A DNA stretch of 52,586 nucleotides from contig CAJWGB010000012.1 in assembly GCA_913031625.1 (NCBI GenBank), positions 1 through 52,586 of the forward strand, written 5' to 3'. Positions within the stretch are counted from its first letter, which is position 1. Every line of letters begins with the position of its first letter. Positions 36,900 through 46,581 of the stretch are shown piece after piece. The DNA is from an uncultured Planctomycetaceae bacterium (lineage in GTDB: Bacteria; Planctomycetota; Planctomycetia; Planctomycetales; Planctomycetaceae). The notes under the pieces were generated by a model, which ran no database searches, had not been told where the DNA came from, and saw only the letters and a program-made list of their open reading frames with translations. Made by a program: the position numbers and the translations under genes.

Positions 36900-38072
36900 C
36901 TACTCAGCGAATTCACACAGCTGCTGCACAGCTTCGACAGCCCAATTGATGTCCTGCTCAGTAGTAAACAGGCCCGGGCTAAACCGAATGGTTCCTCCTG
37001 ATTCGATTGTCCCCAGCCGCTGATGCGTCAGCGGAGCGCAGTGGAATCCAGCGCGGCAGGCAATCTGGAAAGACTGCTCCAGAATGGCGGCCACTTCGCG
37101 ACTGTCAATTCCCTCCAGAACGAAACTCAGGACTCCGCAGTTACGCCCCGCTGAGACCGAGTCCGAACAGAACACATGAAGGCGATCACTGTCAATCGCC
37201 GTCAGGCCATTGCACAGCTGTGAGAGGCGTTCCTGAATTAGATCGTGCACCTGAGAGATGGTCTGATCGGACATCCACGTCACTGCAGCCGCCAGTCCGG
37301 CCAATCCTGGACCGTTGGGATTTCCACTCTCAAACCGCGAGGGCATCTGCGTGGGTTGCTGCGCAGATTCGCTGACAGTTCCCGTGCCTCCACTTCGAAC
37401 ATGAGCCACACGTTCTTCAAGGCCCGGTCGGACATAAAGCAGTCCGGTTCCTAGTGGACCGAGCAGCCCCTTGTGCCCCGCTGCTGCCAGAAAATCGACA
37501 TCCATCTCCCGCACACTGAACGGGAGATGGCCCGCCGTCTGCGCTGCGTCCAGCAGGAGGAGAGCGCCGTGTGCCCGACACAATGCCGCCACTTCTTTCA
37601 CAGGCTGCACCACCCCGGTCACATTCGAGGCATGAGACAGCACAACCAGGTCAACGCTCGACTGCGTCAGCTCCCGTTCGATGTCCTTACAATCAATCAA
37701 CCCTGTCTGTGAGTCAAACTCCAGCAGCTTATGACTGACACCGGATTCCGTCAGATCATTCAGTGGCCGCAAGACCGAATTGTGCTCCAGTTGCGTCGAG
37801 ACAACCTGCATCCCACGTTTCAGAATGCCACGCAGCAGCAGATTCAGACTGTCGGTACAGTTGAACGTGAACGCCACATTGCTGGCTGACTCAGCGTCCA
37901 TAAGGAGAGCCAGTTGCTGACGACACTGTGAGACAATCCCAAAAGCGGCATCGGCCGCAGCGGAATGGCTGCGTCCAATGGACGCTCCGGAGTTCCGCAT
38001 GTAATCGTCTACAGCGTCATAGACGCAATCCGGCTTAGGATAGCTCGTCGCGGCGTTATCCATGTAGATCAT
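36900..38072 (-). CDS. Class V aminotransferase / cysteine desulfurase family protein
   Basis: A 390-residue PLP-dependent enzyme of the NifS/SufS-like class V aminotransferases. Seen: [14 protein letters not shown] at the start, [10 protein letters not shown] (His97 stacking on PLP), SHASNVTGV (147-155), [11 protein letters not shown] (Asp175), the PLP lysine K201 in [14 protein letters not shown], and Cys345 in [13 protein letters not shown], the position of the desulfurase catalytic cysteine. This subgroup resembles the 'cysteine desulfurase family protein' type that is not the housekeeping IscS. Its ATG overlaps the stop of the upstream synthase gene (ATGA, 38069-38072), so production of the two is coupled. 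Whether it makes persulfide or acts as a lyase on another amino acid is not decided by sequence. Confidence 0.85.
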   Translation of the reverse strand: MIYMDNAATSYPKPDCVYDAVDDYMRNSGASIGRSHSAAADAAFGIVSQCRQQLALLMDAESASNVAFTFNCTDSLNLLLRGILKRGMQVVSTQLEHNSVLRPLNDLTESGVSHKLLEFDSQTGLIDCKDIERELTQSSVDLVVLSHASNVTGVVQPVKEVAALCRAHGALLLLDAAQTAGHLPFSVREMDVDFLAAAGHKGLLGPLGTGLLYVRPGLEERVAHVRSGGTGTVSESAQQPTQMPSRFESGNPNGPGLAGLAAAVTWMSDQTISQVHDLIQERLSQLCNGLTAIDSDRLHVFCSDSVSAGRNCGVLSFVLEGIDSREVAAILEQSFQIACRAGFHCAPLTHQRLGTIESGGTIRFSPGLFTTEQDINWAVEAVQQLCEFAE

Positions 38073-39298
38073 GCTGCGTCTCCTGAAAGCCGACGCAGAC
38101 AGTCATCATCAATGACCGTCCCTTTGGGTTGTTGTTTGATACGTTCCACGACCCTGGCCACGGCATTGTCATCGTCCGGAAGCCCCATCTCGTGAAGTCG
38201 ATGAGCCACCGCGCGTCGACCACTGTGACGTCCCAGCACCAGTTGAATTCCTTCCGTTCCAACGGTCTCCGGCCGGAACGGCAGATAAGTATCCGGATTC
38301 TTAAGTAACCCGTCCTGATGGATGCCGGCTTCGGTGGCGAATATGTTCTCGCCGCCAACCGGCTTCATGCGGGAGATCGAGATGCCCGTCAGTTCGGCCA
38401 CAAGTCGACACAGGGGTGCGAGATGGGCCGTGTTCACTTTGAACTTACGCGGAAACTGATCCGGATTCACTGCCATGGCCATGACCACTTCTTCCAGTGA
38501 TGCATTGCCCGCGCGCTCCCCAATTCCATTCACCGTACACTGCACCACATTGGCTCCGGCCTGAATACAGGCCAGAGTGTTCGCAACGGCCAGACCAAGG
38601 TCGTTATGAAAATGGACTGCCAGCAACGCCTTATCAATGTTGCGCACCCGGTCCTGAATTGCCTTGATAAAATCAGCCGCTTTCTCTGGCGTCAATACGC
38701 CCACTGTATCCGGAAAACCAATGGTTGTTGCCCCGGCATCGATCGCCTCGGTGTAACACTGGCACAGAAAGTCAAGTTCTGTTCGACTCGCATCTTCCGG
38801 ACTGAATGCAATGACCCGGAACGCTTCACCGGCATATGTCACGGTATCCGTAATGATCTTCAGAATCTCGGACTGACTCTTCTGCAGCTTGTGCTTTCGG
38901 TGGAGTGGACTCGTACCACAGAAGAGGCTGACTCCCCTCTTGTGAATGGGATTGCCGTGCAGTGCTTTCTGAGCCGCGTCAATATCCGACCGAACAGTTC
39001 GACAGAGTGCGGTCAGAATCGGTTTACGAATCACTCCCACCATTTGTTGAATGGCCACCACGTCCGCTTCGCTGGACGCAGGAAAACCGGCATCCAGTGA
39101 GTGAACGCCGGCGGCTTCAAGCGCTTTGGCAATTCGGAGTTTTTCATCTGGCTCAAGAGTTGCACCTGGCATCTGCTCGCCGTCCCGCAGCGTCGTATCG
39201 CTGAACAGCACATTGTTCGCACGTTTGTGATGATTAATCACCGCGCTGCGAACCGCGTCGCGAACGTAAGATCTCACTTTTTGCAGAACACCCGACAT
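38069..39298 (-). CDS. Isopropylmalate/homocitrate synthase-like acyl-CoA lyase, short form
   Basis: A 409-residue enzyme of the DRE-TIM metallolyase superfamily (LeuA, NifV, citramalate synthase), which condenses acetyl-CoA with a 2-oxoacid. Seen: [13 protein letters not shown] (about 33-45), [12 protein letters not shown] (about 163-174), the metal motif HFHNDLG (229-235) and [15 protein letters not shown] (257-271), then [14 protein letters not shown] 39298 is preferred over TTG 39337. The C-terminal regulatory LeuA dimer domain of about 120 residues is absent, so it is NifV/short-LeuA-like and probably not leucine-feedback-controlled. It overlaps a NifS-like gene by four bases, an arrangement like nifV-nifS, but no other nif gene is visible. 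Confidence 0.88.
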   Translation of the reverse strand: MSGVLQKVRSYVRDAVRSAVINHHKRANNVLFSDTTLRDGEQMPGATLEPDEKLRIAKALEAAGVHSLDAGFPASSEADVVAIQQMVGVIRKPILTALCRTVRSDIDAAQKALHGNPIHKRGVSLFCGTSPLHRKHKLQKSQSEILKIITDTVTYAGEAFRVIAFSPEDASRTELDFLCQCYTEAIDAGATTIGFPDTVGVLTPEKAADFIKAIQDRVRNIDKALLAVHFHNDLGLAVANTLACIQAGANVVQCTVNGIGERAGNASLEEVVMAMAVNPDQFPRKFKVNTAHLAPLCRLVAELTGISISRMKPVGGENIFATEAGIHQDGLLKNPDTYLPFRPETVGTEGIQLVLGRHSGRRAVAHRLHEMGLPDDDNAVARVVERIKQQPKGTVIDDDCLRRLSGDAA

Positions 39299-39613
39299 AC
39301 GAATTGTGCTTACCGAAACGGCTGAACCGGGCCCCAAAACCGATGCTGTAATCGAATTCGGGAACGTGTATTAGGACGGAAACCGGAACTATAGAGCATC
39401 GTTCAACGCTGACAAAACAACTCGAAGTGCCATCGGAGCTGAGGAGTTGAGCGACGAAAGCCGGCGAAGCTGTACACCTATGCATTCGTCGCCCGCCTTT
39501 GACAGCCAGGTTACCCCAGACAACGCCTGATCTCGCTCTGCGAGTTCCGGCCTACACGTGGATGGGTGTGACGGACGTTCGCATATTGGGGTAACCCGCA
39601 GAAGATTCTGAAC

Positions 39614-39952
39614 ATGCTCAAACGAATTGCAATCACTCTCGTGATCTTCAGCTCAACTCTTTGCCCCGTACTTCCGACAGATGGGCCAGCAGACTGGCTC
39701 AGGAACGAAGCGGCTCGAATCAACAAAGAGACTGCAATATTGCCATGGAAGCACGCAGCATTCCGAGTCACCGCCGCGCAATTGAACGCCTCACGGAAAA
39801 AGGCAGTCAACGACGACAGTCTCACTGATGAGCAACGAGCAGCCGCTCGCAAGGTAGTGCATGCAACCAGTACTCCGGAGCCGCTGTCGTCTCAATCAGC
39901 AAAGACGATCACCTCACAAATGCAACCGTGTCCGGATCTGCAGTTTGTTTAA
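39614..39952 (+). CDS. Small secreted protein of unknown function
   Basis: A 112-residue protein with a clear signal peptide (MLKRIAITLVIFSSTLCPVLP) and a helical, charged remainder (WLRNEAARINKETA, then LNASRKKAVNDDSLTDEQRAAARKV) ending in a Ser/Thr-rich tail. No family recognised. Its last 44 bases overlap the 3' end of the zinc-ribbon gene on the opposite strand (39909-39952), which somewhat lowers confidence in its C-terminal part. The preceding 270 bases separate it from the divergent synthase gene. Confidence 0.5.
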   Translation: MLKRIAITLVIFSSTLCPVLPTDGPADWLRNEAARINKETAILPWKHAAFRVTAAQLNASRKKAVNDDSLTDEQRAAARKVVHATSTPEPLSSQSAKTITSQMQPCPDLQFV

Positions 39953-41066
39953 CGGCACGACTTAAATGAACCTCGGGGCCAGCCAGCCACGCATCCTGAT
40001 AGGCAGTCAGTTCGTCCGCTTTCAATCGTCGGCGATTAATGGCGTCCACGTTGATCACGGCAGCATACATCCGGACAAGTTCGGGGTCCTTTCCCTCTGC
40101 AGACCACGACACCGTCAGATCATCGCCATCCAGTTCATACGTGATTCGCAGGCGGGCCAGATAGCCCCGTTCCCGCACAGGCACATTATGTCGAAACTCA
40201 GCTTCGTTCAGACACGTGTGTGTCACCTGAACTGAGTTACCTACGATGCGGTGTGTTTCGAGCGAGCAAAAGACCCCCATTCCCTTGAGATCGTCTTCGG
40301 TATACGCACCAAGGCGTTCCAGAGCTGGCTTCAGTTCCTTGAGAAGCCGAAAGCCCTGACCCAGGCGGCGGCTCTTGGGCTCTACAAGCTGATTCCATTT
40401 GGCGTCCGCGCTGCTCCACGTCATCGTGAGCTTTTCCGTGATGCCCCGCGACTGCGTCACCTTCAGGCTGACGGGCGCATCAGAGTTCCCAGGGTTTCCA
40501 GCCAGCGTCAAGGCCGCACCAGACACTTCCCCGACAACATTGAAGTCACCAACGAATTCCTGCGCAGCTTTCGAGGTCACAGGCGGAAAGTCGGCCACAT
40601 CCGCACTGCTGAACCGCGTCCGCTGCGGCTGTCCTGTGTCATCTCCAGAGTCTCTCTCTGTTGTTGCCTGCTCGTCATTCGACGCGGTCTCCTCGCCATC
40701 GCGGTTCCCTCTGAGGATCACCATGACTGTCACGGAGACCATCACAACAATGAGGGCTATCAGCGTCACAATGACGTTGAACTGAGTCTGCCGTGACTGA
40801 GACGGCCGCCGTGACGCTCGCGGTTCCGCAGGCGTCGACGTATCCACTGCTGGTACCGGATCGACCTTTGGTACCGGATCGAATTCAGGTTGCAAATCCG
40901 GGACATCACCTTCGGGGACGACTTCCTGGAGCTCTTCCACCACCGGAGCCGGCAGGGGAGGAACACAGTATTCCCGTGAACACTCGGTGCACGGGACCAT
41001 GGTGCCTTCCTGACTTCGTTGAATCCGTATTTCGTGCCCGCAATTGGGGCAACCCAGTCTGAACAC
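39909..41066 (-). CDS. Zinc-ribbon membrane protein
   Basis: A 385-residue protein starting with GTG at 41066. Residues 6-29 form a zinc ribbon (C6-P-N-C9 and C26-T-E-C29; LGCPNCGHEIRI is like the planctomycete zinc-finger/MJ0042-type start). A Pro/Val-rich acidic linker (about 38-85) leads to a transmembrane helix at about 95-118 (VIVTLIALIVVMVSVTVMVI), so the ribbon is predicted to be cytosolic. The C-terminal 240 residues would be outside and contain a beta-rich region (VSGAALTLAGNPGNSDAPVS, then GDDLTVSWSAEGKDPE), unassigned. It is divergent from cytochrome copy 3. Possible sensor or translocon-linked protein; no function is assigned. Confidence 0.75.
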   Translation of the reverse strand: MFRLGCPNCGHEIRIQRSQEGTMVPCTECSREYCVPPLPAPVVEELQEVVPEGDVPDLQPEFDPVPKVDPVPAVDTSTPAEPRASRRPSQSRQTQFNVIVTLIALIVVMVSVTVMVILRGNRDGEETASNDEQATTERDSGDDTGQPQRTRFSSADVADFPPVTSKAAQEFVGDFNVVGEVSGAALTLAGNPGNSDAPVSLKVTQSRGITEKLTMTWSSADAKWNQLVEPKSRRLGQGFRLLKELKPALERLGAYTEDDLKGMGVFCSLETHRIVGNSVQVTHTCLNEAEFRHNVPVRERGYLARLRITYELDGDDLTVSWSAEGKDPELVRMYAAVINVDAINRRRLKADELTAYQDAWLAGPEVHLSRAVKQTADPDTVAFVR

Positions 41067-41363
41067 AGGCTTTGCTCGGGGGAAACGTCTGAATCACGGA
41101 TAAAGAGGACTCGTTCGTCACAGAATAGCATGGTAGCTCGTACGACCGAGCACCCCTTCCCATGGAAACGGATCCTGAGCTGTGATTTCGCCCGTCAAAT
41201 CCCATTCCACCCAAAAATCCGGCGGAAGGAGAGCTTTGAGCCAGCGTATTCGGGCGTGCAATTCTCGCTGTTTATGGGTCTGTTTTGTGATAATCTGATG
41301 AGTGCTGCCCGCATTGATCTGCGGCCCTCCCACCAAACATCCCAATACGCCTGGACGCCCACC

Positions 41364-44300
41364 ATGAGACGTCTTCTCACCGGCCTGATTCTGCTGACGG
41401 TGCACACCGCTCACGCCGACGACACCGACCGTAAAGGGCTCGATTTCTTTGAGTCTCGAATTCGCCCGATGCTGGTCAGCCACTGCTACGAGTGCCACTC
41501 CGCAGGAGCAGCGGCACGCGGAAAACTGAAAGCGGGACTGCTGCTGGATTCCAAAGAAGGGACGCTCAAAGGAGGCGAGAGTGGGCCTGCCGTTGTGGCC
41601 GGAAAACCGGACGACTCGCTGTTGATTGCTGCATTGAAACATGATGGTCTTGAGATGCCCCCCAAAGGACAACTGCCAGACGAGATCGTCGACCACTTTG
41701 TGGCATGGGTCAAAATGGGGGCCCCCGACCCACGCGTCGGAGGAACGGTCATTGCGTCCACAGAAATCGATATCGAAGCAGGCCGCAGTCATTGGTCCTT
41801 TCAGCCGCTTCAGACACAGGTACCACCAGCCATTGATCACGCATGGATCCGTACTCCCGTGGATCAGTATGTCCTGCAGCGACAGCAACAGGCACAGGTT
41901 GAGCCCAACCAAACGGCTGATCCCCGCACACTCGTGCGCCGCGCCTACTTCGATCTGACAGGGCTTCCGCCAGATCGTGAGGCAGTCACGGCGTTCGTGT
42001 CTGCATGGGAGAAGGACCCGCAGAAAGCATGGACCCAGCTCGTGGACAGCCTGCTGAACAGTCAGCATTACGGCGAACGCTGGGCACGTCACTGGCTCGA
42101 CCTGACTCGGTTTGCAGAAAGTCACGGATACGCATTTGATGGCGACCGCCCCAATGCGTGGCACTACCGCGACTTTGTGATCCGCGCGCTCAACGCTGAC
42201 ATGCCCTACGACGAATTTGTCCGCCAGCAGATTGCAGGAGACCTCCTCGTCGATCTCAATGTACAGACACCTGAGCAGGCCAAAGCCACGGTCGACACTG
42301 TTGCCGCAACCGGATTTCTGATGGCTGGTCCCTTTACGACGCAACAGACTCAGAAAGAACGAGAACGCAGTCGCTACGAGCAATTGGACGACATCGTCAG
42401 CACTATGGGAACCTCCCTGTTGGGCCTCACAGTTGGATGCAGCCGCTGCCACAGTCACAAATTCGACCCGCTTCCTCAGTCCGACTACTACCGACTCACA
42501 TCCTGTTTCGCGGAAGTCGGGTCTCAGGACGCGTCCATCAATATGAAGCCAGCAGAATTTCGTAAAGCTAAGGCAACATACGATGCCGCACTTGCTCCGC
42601 TGCTGGCCGCTCGGACTGAATATGAGACTAAGACGCAGCCCGCAGAATATGCAACGTGGATCGCCGATCAGACTCGTTCAGGCCCACAGACCGACGGGAC
42701 ACTCACGATCCACCCATGGCAGCATGCCGGACCGTTTGCGGGGGCATCGTTTGAAAGTGCGTTCGAAACTGCCTTCGAGCCTGAACAACAGACAAAGAAC
42801 AACCCGGCAATCAACCTGGCAGACACCTACGCTGACGGTGCGATCAAGTGGACCCAACAGAACTGGCCCGATGCAACAATCCACAACACGCTCAGCGGCG
42901 ACAACTCCGCCAACTATCTGTATCGCATCATTGACGCCGCAGAAGACAGGAGCATCACACTCTCGCTCGGGCGAGACGACGCACTTAAGTTCTGGCTCAA
43001 CGGAAAGGAACTTGTCAGTACGAAATCAACCGGAGGTGTCGTGGCCGGGCAGGAAGTTGTTCGAGGCGAACTCAAGGCCGGTAGGAACCACGTCCTGATG
43101 AAGATCATTAATCAGGGCGGTCCGTCCGGATTCTATTTCTCTGCAGATACAGCGCCAGCAGAGCAGTTGCCCGAATTCTCTGCATGGCAGCACCTTGGCC
43201 CAATCCAGTCGACAGATCTCAACACGGCCTACAGAACGGCATACCCGCCGGAACAGCGAGTTGATCTGACTGCACAGTTCACAGACCGCGGGGAACCTGC
43301 GACAGCTCCTGAAGAAGCAAAGCTCAGCTGGACGCCACAGCCGGACTGGAAAGATGGTGTCGCCCACAACGACAAACTAAAAGGCAATCATGTCGCCAAC
43401 TTTCTTTACCGCACGGTCACAGCGACCCAGCCACAGGTCCTCGAGCTGTCCCTCGGCAGCGACGACGCAATCCGCGTTTGGATCAACGGCCGCTCTGTGC
43501 TCGCCAAAGAGATTGCTCGCAACAACGCCGCTGCCAATCAGGAAAAGGTCAGGATTCAGCTGGCGGAAGGACAAAACGAGATTCTGATCAAGATCGTGAA
43601 TGGGGGAGGAGCCTCCGGGTTCTACTTCGCTCCCACCGTCTCCGCGGCACCGGACGATGTCCGTGCTGCTCTGGCTCTCGCCGAAGACAAGCGGAACGAT
43701 AAACAAAAGAAACGACTGGTCGACTGGCATCGCGGTTTCGATCTGGCATGGCTCGAGCGAAACAGTGCCGTCGAGTTTCAACAGCGATCTAAGCCAGAGC
43801 CGGAACTGGTGAAGGTATATGCCGCCAAAATAAAAGGAGGCACGTACCAGTTTGGCGGCGATACCTACAAGGTGTATCACCTGCGTCGCGGCAATGCTGA
43901 CAACAAGGAAGCACTGGCAGAACCAGGGTTCCTGCAGGTTCTGATGAACGCAGATACAACAGAACAGCAGTGGCTGACGAAGAAGAAAGCAGATGGGGCA
44001 GAGGAGAGTCTGCGCGGACGACTTGCCCTGACGGACTGGTTGACGGACACGGAGAATGGCGCCGGTCACCTGCTGGCTCGAGTAATCGTGAATCGCCTGT
44101 GGCACTACCATTTCGGGCGTGGCATCGTTGCGACCCCGAGTGACTTTGGCACACGAGGCGAACGTCCCTCCCACCCGGAACTCCTTGACTGGCTGGCTGG
44201 AGAGCTAATCCGCCATGGCTGGAAGCTAAAGCCAATCCACCGACTCATCATGACCAGTTCCGTCTACATGCAGGCGGGCGAAGTCACGGAAAGCGGTCGG

Positions 44301-44843
44301 AAGAACGATCCGGAAAATCTGTTGCTGTGGCGACGAGCATCACGGCGGCTGGAGGCAGAGGTCATTCGAGACGCATTACTGGCAGCCAGCGGCACGCTCG
44401 ATCGCACTCCTTTCGGAAAGGGGACGCTGGACGAAAACAGCACCCGCCGCAGTATCTACTTCACAGTGAAGCGAAGTCGTCTGATTCCGATGCTGAAACT
44501 GTTTGATGCTCCGGATGCCATGCAGGGCATCGGGAATCGGGAGGAGAGCACAGTGGCTCCTCAAGCGCTGGCAATGCTCAACTCACCCATCATTCGCAAA
44601 CTTGCCACAAAGTTCGCCGAACGTGTCCGACCCAACGCAGACAAAGACCTCAATTCCGTGATTGAAGACGCGTGGCAAACGGCATTCGGTCGGCCACCTT
44701 CCCCCGAAGAAGTCGCCGCCATGAACGCCTTCGTCGAACGTCAGAAGAGTACTCGTGGCGAAGATGGGAACGCGGAAGCGATTGCAGTCCGCGACTTCTG
44801 TCACCTTGTATTGTGCATGAACGAATTCATTTACATCGACTAG
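41364..44843 (+). CDS. PSCyt1-PSCyt2-PSD1 cytochrome-like protein with a duplicated inserted domain, copy 3
   Basis: A 1159-residue exported protein; ATG 41364 starts a signal peptide (MRRLLTGLILLTVHTAHA), while the frame extends 115 codons further without protein character. PSCyt1 has heme motif C41-Y-E-C44-H45. PSCyt2 ends with C-S-R-C-H-S-H-K-F-D-P at about 358. Between PSCyt2 and PSD1 lies a tandem duplicated beta-rich domain of about 150 residues: unit 1 at about 451-590 (WQHAGPFAGASFESAFETAF, then LGRDDALKFWLNGKELVS, then GPSGFYFS) and unit 2 at about 607-759 (WQHLGPIQSTDLNTAYRTAY, then LGSDDAIRVWINGRSVLA, then GASGFYFA). The pattern is reminiscent of PA14-like carbohydrate-binding folds. 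PSD1 follows with RVIVNRLWHYHFGRG and RPSHPELLDWLA. Followed by DUF1501. Confidence 0.92.
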   Translation: MRRLLTGLILLTVHTAHADDTDRKGLDFFESRIRPMLVSHCYECHSAGAAARGKLKAGLLLDSKEGTLKGGESGPAVVAGKPDDSLLIAALKHDGLEMPPKGQLPDEIVDHFVAWVKMGAPDPRVGGTVIASTEIDIEAGRSHWSFQPLQTQVPPAIDHAWIRTPVDQYVLQRQQQAQVEPNQTADPRTLVRRAYFDLTGLPPDREAVTAFVSAWEKDPQKAWTQLVDSLLNSQHYGERWARHWLDLTRFAESHGYAFDGDRPNAWHYRDFVIRALNADMPYDEFVRQQIAGDLLVDLNVQTPEQAKATVDTVAATGFLMAGPFTTQQTQKERERSRYEQLDDIVSTMGTSLLGLTVGCSRCHSHKFDPLPQSDYYRLTSCFAEVGSQDASINMKPAEFRKAKATYDAALAPLLAARTEYETKTQPAEYATWIADQTRSGPQTDGTLTIHPWQHAGPFAGASFESAFETAFEPEQQTKNNPAINLADTYADGAIKWTQQNWPDATIHNTLSGDNSANYLYRIIDAAEDRSITLSLGRDDALKFWLNGKELVSTKSTGGVVAGQEVVRGELKAGRNHVLMKIINQGGPSGFYFSADTAPAEQLPEFSAWQHLGPIQSTDLNTAYRTAYPPEQRVDLTAQFTDRGEPATAPEEAKLSWTPQPDWKDGVAHNDKLKGNHVANFLYRTVTATQPQVLELSLGSDDAIRVWINGRSVLAKEIARNNAAANQEKVRIQLAEGQNEILIKIVNGGGASGFYFAPTVSAAPDDVRAALALAEDKRNDKQKKRLVDWHRGFDLAWLERNSAVEFQQRSKPEPELVKVYAAKIKGGTYQFGGDTYKVYHLRRGNADNKEALAEPGFLQVLMNADTTEQQWLTKKKADGAEESLRGRLALTDWLTDTENGAGHLLARVIVNRLWHYHFGRGIVATPSDFGTRGERPSHPELLDWLAGELIRHGWKLKPIHRLIMTSSVYMQAGEVTESGRKNDPENLLLWRRASRRLEAEVIRDALLAASGTLDRTPFGKGTLDENSTRRSIYFTVKRSRLIPMLKLFDAPDAMQGIGNREESTVAPQALAMLNSPIIRKLATKFAERVRPNADKDLNSVIEDAWQTAFGRPPSPEEVAAMNAFVERQKSTRGEDGNAEAIAVRDFCHLVLCMNEFIYID

Positions 44844-44931
44844 AACGAGCCGGGGAACCGATGCTGTGATCGCAGCTCCGGTTTCAAATGGCTTCACATC
44901 TCTCGCTCTTGCATTGAAAGAAAGCAGATCG

Positions 44932-46377
44932 ATGCTTCTCGAACATCATCAAGCAGATACGCGCCGCTCATTTCTCCGAACAGCAGGTCTGGGATGCGGC
45001 ACCGTTGCCCTGACTGATCTGCTGCACCAGCAGGGAATCCTTGCAGCCGACAAACGGCAGAACCCTCTGGCCAGGCGCCCTGCTCCGCAGAGTGCTCCTG
45101 CCAAAGCGGTCATCTGGCTGTTTCAGACAGGCAGTCCGTCTCAGGTTGATACCTTTGACTACAAGCCGGAACTGCAGAAGCGCAGCGGCACACAACTGGC
45201 CGGAGCCGACCCCAAAACAGGATTTTTTACCACAAGCGGCAAGTGTCTGAAGTCGCCGTTCAAGTGGGCGCAGCACGGGGAGTGCGGCGCGTGGACATCG
45301 GAGATCTTTCCGAACATTTCGAAGCATGTTGACGATATGGCCTTCGTCTATTCGTGCTACTCGCAGTCCAACAACCATACGCCTGCGATGCTGCAGTTTA
45401 ATTCCGGCATGATCCGTCAGGGGTTTCCCAGTATGGGATCATGGCTGACATACGGACTTGGCAGCGAGAATTCGAATCTCCCGGCCTACGTGGTCATGCA
45501 CGGAACCAAACCTCGTGGCGCGGATCCGATCTGGTCGTCCGGGTTTCTGCCGAGTGTTTACCAGGCCACCGCTATCGACCCACGTGGCGCTAAGCCAATC
45601 CAGAATCTGGAGACTGCAAAAGAGCTTTCTGGTGATCATCAACGATCTCTGCTGGATGCCCTCAATTCTGCCAACGCCCGACACGCTGCGAAACGTCCAT
45701 TTGATCGCGACCTGAATGCTCGCCTTGAGTCGTTTGAGCTGGCGTGGCGGATGCAGACTTCCGCTCCGGAGGCATTCGATCTTGGGCAGGAGAGCAAAGA
45801 AACGCAGGAAGCCTACGGACTGAATCGAAAGGAATCCAAAGACTATGGTCGGCAGTGCCTGATTGCCCGACGACTGATCGAACGTGGAGTTCGATTCGTC
45901 CAGGTGTTTGCCTCCTGCCCAAACACTCCGGGCGGCGCCGTCAGCGATGTTCCCTGGGACGCCCACAATGATATCAACCGGAACCACCGAGCCTGTGCGT
46001 CGACTGTTGACCAGCCAACAGGGGCCCTGCTCCAGGACCTGAAACAGCGTGGGCTGTTCGACGAAACCATCGTCATCTATGGCGGTGAATTTGGACGAAC
46101 CTCCGACTCACAGGGTGCCGCCGGTCGCGATCACAACCCCAACGCCTTTACCACGTGGTTTGCAGGTGGCGGCTTTAAAGGGGGAGCACAATATGGTGCC
46201 TCGGATGAATTCGGCTACAAAGCAGTTGAAAACCGAGTCAACGTGCACGACATCCACGCGACGGTGCTGCATCAGATGGGAATCGATCACGAGCAGCTGA
46301 CGTATCGATTCAATGGCCGTGATTTTCGACTGACCGACGTAGCGGGCGAAGTTCTGACAGAGATCATCAACGGATAG
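44932..46377 (+). CDS. DUF1501 protein, partner of cytochrome copy 3
   Basis: A 481-residue DUF1501 protein. The frame opens with GTG at 44866, but the ATG at 44932 starts MLLEHHQADTRRSFLRTAGL, which contains a textbook twin-arginine motif (TRRSFLR), so it is preferred. Family blocks: AVIWLFQTGSPSQVDTFDYK at about 60-79, VIYGGEFGRTSD near 400, HDIHATVLHQMGIDHEQL, then GRDFRLTDVAGE at the end. It begins 88 bases after cytochrome copy 3. It is the longest of the four DUF1501 copies and has extra residues around VFASCPNTPGGAVSDVPWDA. Confidence 0.92.
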   Translation: MLLEHHQADTRRSFLRTAGLGCGTVALTDLLHQQGILAADKRQNPLARRPAPQSAPAKAVIWLFQTGSPSQVDTFDYKPELQKRSGTQLAGADPKTGFFTTSGKCLKSPFKWAQHGECGAWTSEIFPNISKHVDDMAFVYSCYSQSNNHTPAMLQFNSGMIRQGFPSMGSWLTYGLGSENSNLPAYVVMHGTKPRGADPIWSSGFLPSVYQATAIDPRGAKPIQNLETAKELSGDHQRSLLDALNSANARHAAKRPFDRDLNARLESFELAWRMQTSAPEAFDLGQESKETQEAYGLNRKESKDYGRQCLIARRLIERGVRFVQVFASCPNTPGGAVSDVPWDAHNDINRNHRACASTVDQPTGALLQDLKQRGLFDETIVIYGGEFGRTSDSQGAAGRDHNPNAFTTWFAGGGFKGGAQYGASDEFGYKAVENRVNVHDIHATVLHQMGIDHEQLTYRFNGRDFRLTDVAGEVLTEIING

Positions 46378-46383
46378 TCAATT

Positions 46384-46480
46384 GCCTCCGCGTGCCTCCG
46401 CGTGCCTCAGTGACCTCTGTGGTTAATCCGTCCGAATAGTCAGGTCACCGCGGAGAGCACAGAGGCACACAGAGTGAGGC
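46384..46480. repeat. Intergenic imperfect inverted repeat of CCTCTGTG / CACAGAGG type
   Basis: Between the third DUF1501 gene and purF lies a patch of short, related units. The left arm has two CCTCCGCGTG units, then CCTCAGTGACCTCTGTGGTT. The right arm, about 20 bases later, has GTCACCGCGGAGAGCACAGA, then GGCACACAGAGTGAGG. The arms are imperfect inverted copies and each has internal CC[TG]C[TC]G[TC]G-type repetition. The same style of repeat ('cacagaggcacacagag') is known from intergenic regions of several environmental bacterial genomes. It could fold into a hairpin and act as a bidirectional terminator for the convergent genes, or be a dispersed element. Confidence 0.55.
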
Positions 46481-46581
46481 CAGCGAATCCTGCTGCCAGC
46501 TACGATTGGCATTCGAATGTTATTTGAGTGGAGCCCGACCTTCGGCGATCAGCCTGAAGCAACGAGGGCGCAGTCCTGTTC

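Noticed and set aside
36900-39298. Nitrogen fixation locus
   Set aside because: NifV-like and NifS-like enzymes alone are not evidence; no nitrogenase, FeMo-cofactor or regulatory nif gene is present.
41118-42458. 446-codon minus-strand open frame
   Set aside because: Entirely antisense to the start of cytochrome copy 3, Cys/His-rich with no family pattern; it is a codon-bias shadow of the real gene.
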